Source: an uncultured Oscillibacter sp. (GTDB lineage: Bacteria > Bacillota > Clostridia > Oscillospirales > Oscillospiraceae). From it: a stretch of DNA of 40,434 bases. Each line of letters starts with the position of its first letter. Positions within the stretch are counted from its first letter, which is position 1. The notes under the pieces were generated by a model, which was not told where the DNA came from, ran no database searches, and saw only the letters and a list, made by a program, of their open reading frames with translations. The stretch covers positions 1-40,434 of the forward strand of contig CAJUTB010000024.1 in NCBI GenBank assembly GCA_910589315.1. Direction: 5' to 3'. The position numbers and the translations under genes are program-made. Below are positions 39,197 to 40,434 of the stretch, piece after piece.

Positions 39197-39228
39197 AAAT
39201 CCCCGAGGCCGTGAGGCTTCGGGGATTT
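39197..39228 (-). terminator. Bidirectional terminator, native rpsI terminator on minus strand
   Basis: AAATCCCCGAGGCC (39197-39210) pairs with GGCTTCGGGGATTT (39215-39228), one G-U pair, loop GTGA. On the minus strand the T run is good (GGGGATTTTTATTT), just past the stop codon of the rpsI remnant; on the plus strand it can end the 38470-39183 transcript. Confidence 0.85.
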
Positions 39229-39248
39229 GCTGGTATAAAGGGAAGGAA

Positions 39249-39296
39249 TCAGCGTTTGGAGAACTGGGGAGCGCGACGAGCCGCTTTGAGGCCGTA
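39249..39296 (-). pseudogene. rpsI: 3' end of rpsI (ribosomal protein S9), attachment-site remnant
   Basis: Read on the minus strand, these 48 bp encode YGLKAARRAPQFSKR and a stop, exactly the conserved C-terminus of ribosomal protein S9. Upstream of the Tyr codon the frame stops at once (TAG at the complement of 39300-39302), so only the last 15 codons exist. The fragment is followed by a terminator and preceded by an integrase gene. This is the pattern left when an element integrates in the 3' end of a gene and carries its own copy of the tail, keeping rpsI intact at the other end. Core attachment site inferred within this segment. Confidence 0.88.
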
Positions 39297-39297
39297 C

Positions 39298-39313
39298 TGC
39301 TATCGTTTTAGCA
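39298..39313. repeat. Short inverted repeat next to the rpsI core
   Basis: TGCTA (39298-39302) and TAGCA (39309-39313) flank TCGTTT, directly beside the rpsI fragment. This may be an arm or core element recognised by the integrase. Confidence 0.35.
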
Positions 39314-39381
39314 CCGTTTTTCCTTGATTTTACGGGCTTTTTTGAGGTAGCGGGCCTCGGTTGTCCTACCCCTTAACCCAA

Positions 39382-40434
39382 TCAATCACAAACGTTCTCC
39401 GCAAGGTCAGATGGGCGAAGTGCCTGGTTCACCACATCGAAAAGTTCTTCGGGCTTATTATACTTGACCTTTGCATAAATGTCCATAGTTGTTTTGCTAT
39501 TTTCATGTCCGGCAAGATACTGAACCGTCTTGGGATCAACACCCGCATAAAGCAAATTTGTAATATAGGTGTGCCGGAGCTGATGGGGCGTCACTTCAAA
39601 ATCCAGGGTATAGACAATCCTGGGATTGTTTTTCTGGCTGGTTCCCAGCGTCGGCTTTACCGTGTACTTAATGCTCTGTCCGTTCACATATTTATAATAG
39701 GTGCGCTCCTTGGTGGAACGGACAACAATGTACTGCCACACTCGCTTGAACTGTGAGTAAGACAGGGGCTGGCCCTCGCTGTCGGCAATCACATAGTCAG
39801 ACGTAGAGGTCACTTTCGCTTCTCGCAGGCAGTCAGCCAGACACTTGGGGATGGGAATGTCTCTCCGGGCCGCTTTGGTTTTTAGAACCGTAGAGATCAC
39901 CGGCCGGTTGTGTTCCGCCCGCCATGCCCGCCGTACCGAAATGTATGGGGTGGGAACATCCAGGAACACACAGTCCCATTGGAGGGCAAGGGCTTCTTCC
40001 CGGCGCAAGCCAGCGTATAGACCGATCATCACAAAGAGATATGGCGGCAGTCCTTTGATGGCCTCCAGAAGCACCGCAACCTGTTGATCGCTCAGCGCCT
40101 CCTTTTTCTGTGCCGGTCTCCCGCCTTTTCCCGATATTCCCACACAGGGGTTATCTGCAAGAAGCTGGCTGCGCTCGGCAGAATAGAAAACACACTTGAT
40201 GAGCATATTCACTTTGTTATACAGGCCCTCGGACTTCTTGGACAGTGGCACCAACGCCAGCCGGATGTCATCAGCCGTTACTTCCTCCATATACATATCG
40301 CCCATTGGCTTGATGACGTAGTTCCTCATGTTGGAAGTATATCCTTTCAGTGTGGCCGCCGAAACCTTTGCAGATTGCATCATCAGCCATTTCTCGCAAT
40401 ACTCTGCGACGGTCGGATGCTGCCGGTGAAAGAG
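39382..40434 (-). CDS. Tyrosine recombinase (integrase), 5' end beyond window
   Basis: Site-specific integrase of an integrative element. The frame stays open from the ATG at 40383 to the window edge and reads LFHRQHPTVAEYCEKWLM, the usual start of the core-binding domain, so the true start lies outside. The catalytic domain begins near EALSDQQVAVLLEAIKGLPPYL and shows the active residues: Arg in GLYAGLRREEALALQ, His-x-x-Arg in TPHQLRHTYITNLLYAG, His in LAGHENSKTT and the nucleophile Tyr in MDIYAKV. It lies 85 bp from the rpsI fragment and reads towards it, as expected for an integrase at the edge of its element. Transfer functions are not visible in the window. Confidence 0.95.
   Translation of the reverse strand, partial: LFHRQHPTVAEYCEKWLMMQSAKVSAATLKGYTSNMRNYVIKPMGDMYMEEVTADDIRLALVPLSKKSEGLYNKVNMLIKCVFYSAERSQLLADNPCVGISGKGGRPAQKKEALSDQQVAVLLEAIKGLPPYLFVMIGLYAGLRREEALALQWDCVFLDVPTPYISVRRAWRAEHNRPVISTVLKTKAARRDIPIPKCLADCLREAKVTSTSDYVIADSEGQPLSYSQFKRVWQYIVVRSTKERTYYKYVNGQSIKYTVKPTLGTSQKNNPRIVYTLDFEVTPHQLRHTYITNLLYAGVDPKTVQYLAGHENSKTTMDIYAKVKYNKPEELFDVVNQALRPSDLAENVCD

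Noticed and set aside
1..40434. CRISPR array, tRNA or rRNA genes
   Set aside because: No regularly spaced repeats and no tRNA or rRNA sequence was recognised on either strand.

Overview
The window looks like a chromosomal stretch from an anaerobic, spore-forming clostridium of the Oscillospiraceae/Ruminococcaceae type. The evidence is high GC with Gram-positive ribosome binding sites, many consensus sigma-A promoters (TTGACA-17-TATAAT-like), a T-box leader, a SpoIVB sporulation protease, S-layer homology domains, a family I CoA-transferase of the fermentative type, and the ffs-dnaX-ybaB order. No tRNA, rRNA, CRISPR array or complete insertion sequence was seen. The species assignment is inference.

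Layout. 1-743 is the 3' part of a glyceraldehyde-3-phosphate dehydrogenase gene with its terminator. 858-1603 holds a promoter, a candidate 210-nt RNA or leader ending in a terminator, and a small hypothetical gene. 1657-4442 is the SRP RNA gene, a frameshifted small membrane protein gene, dnaX and ybaB. 4527-6949 carries a DUF4127 lipoprotein and a hotdog thioesterase. spoIVB follows on the minus strand. 8496-14442 is one envelope operon: membrane-fusion adaptor, MacB-type ATPase, MacB-type permease and an SLH-domain protein. 14545-14971 is a promoter-to-terminator unit with no ORF: a roughly 390-nt structured RNA candidate.

15042-20272 is mostly minus strand: an IMPACT-family protein overlapped by an HTH-acetyltransferase fusion, hflX with a flavin reductase-like gene, rpmE, and a CoA-transferase. 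On the plus strand, 20533-22497 is an unusual ParB-like/BMP fusion, 22749-25174 is a polar amino acid ABC transporter, and 25557-26678 is a YabE-like 3D-domain cell-wall protein with a long leader.

27250-32840 (minus) is a leucine operon: T-box leader, leuA, leuC, a SAM methyltransferase, leuD, leuB. The methyltransferase between the two isopropylmalate isomerase subunits is the most interesting metabolic context. Then come a PilZ protein (minus), a DUF4340 membrane protein with a two-component system, a rhomboid-fold protein with a zinc ribbon, and an HTH-membrane protein with a small membrane partner.

The right end is the edge of an integrative element. A 48-bp copy of the 3' end of rpsI (ribosomal protein S9; minus strand) sits next to a tyrosine recombinase gene that runs off the window. 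The natural reading is that the element is integrated into rpsI and the intact rpsI lies beyond the window. The two observations most worth following are this rpsI attachment site and the orphan RNA at 14580-14971.
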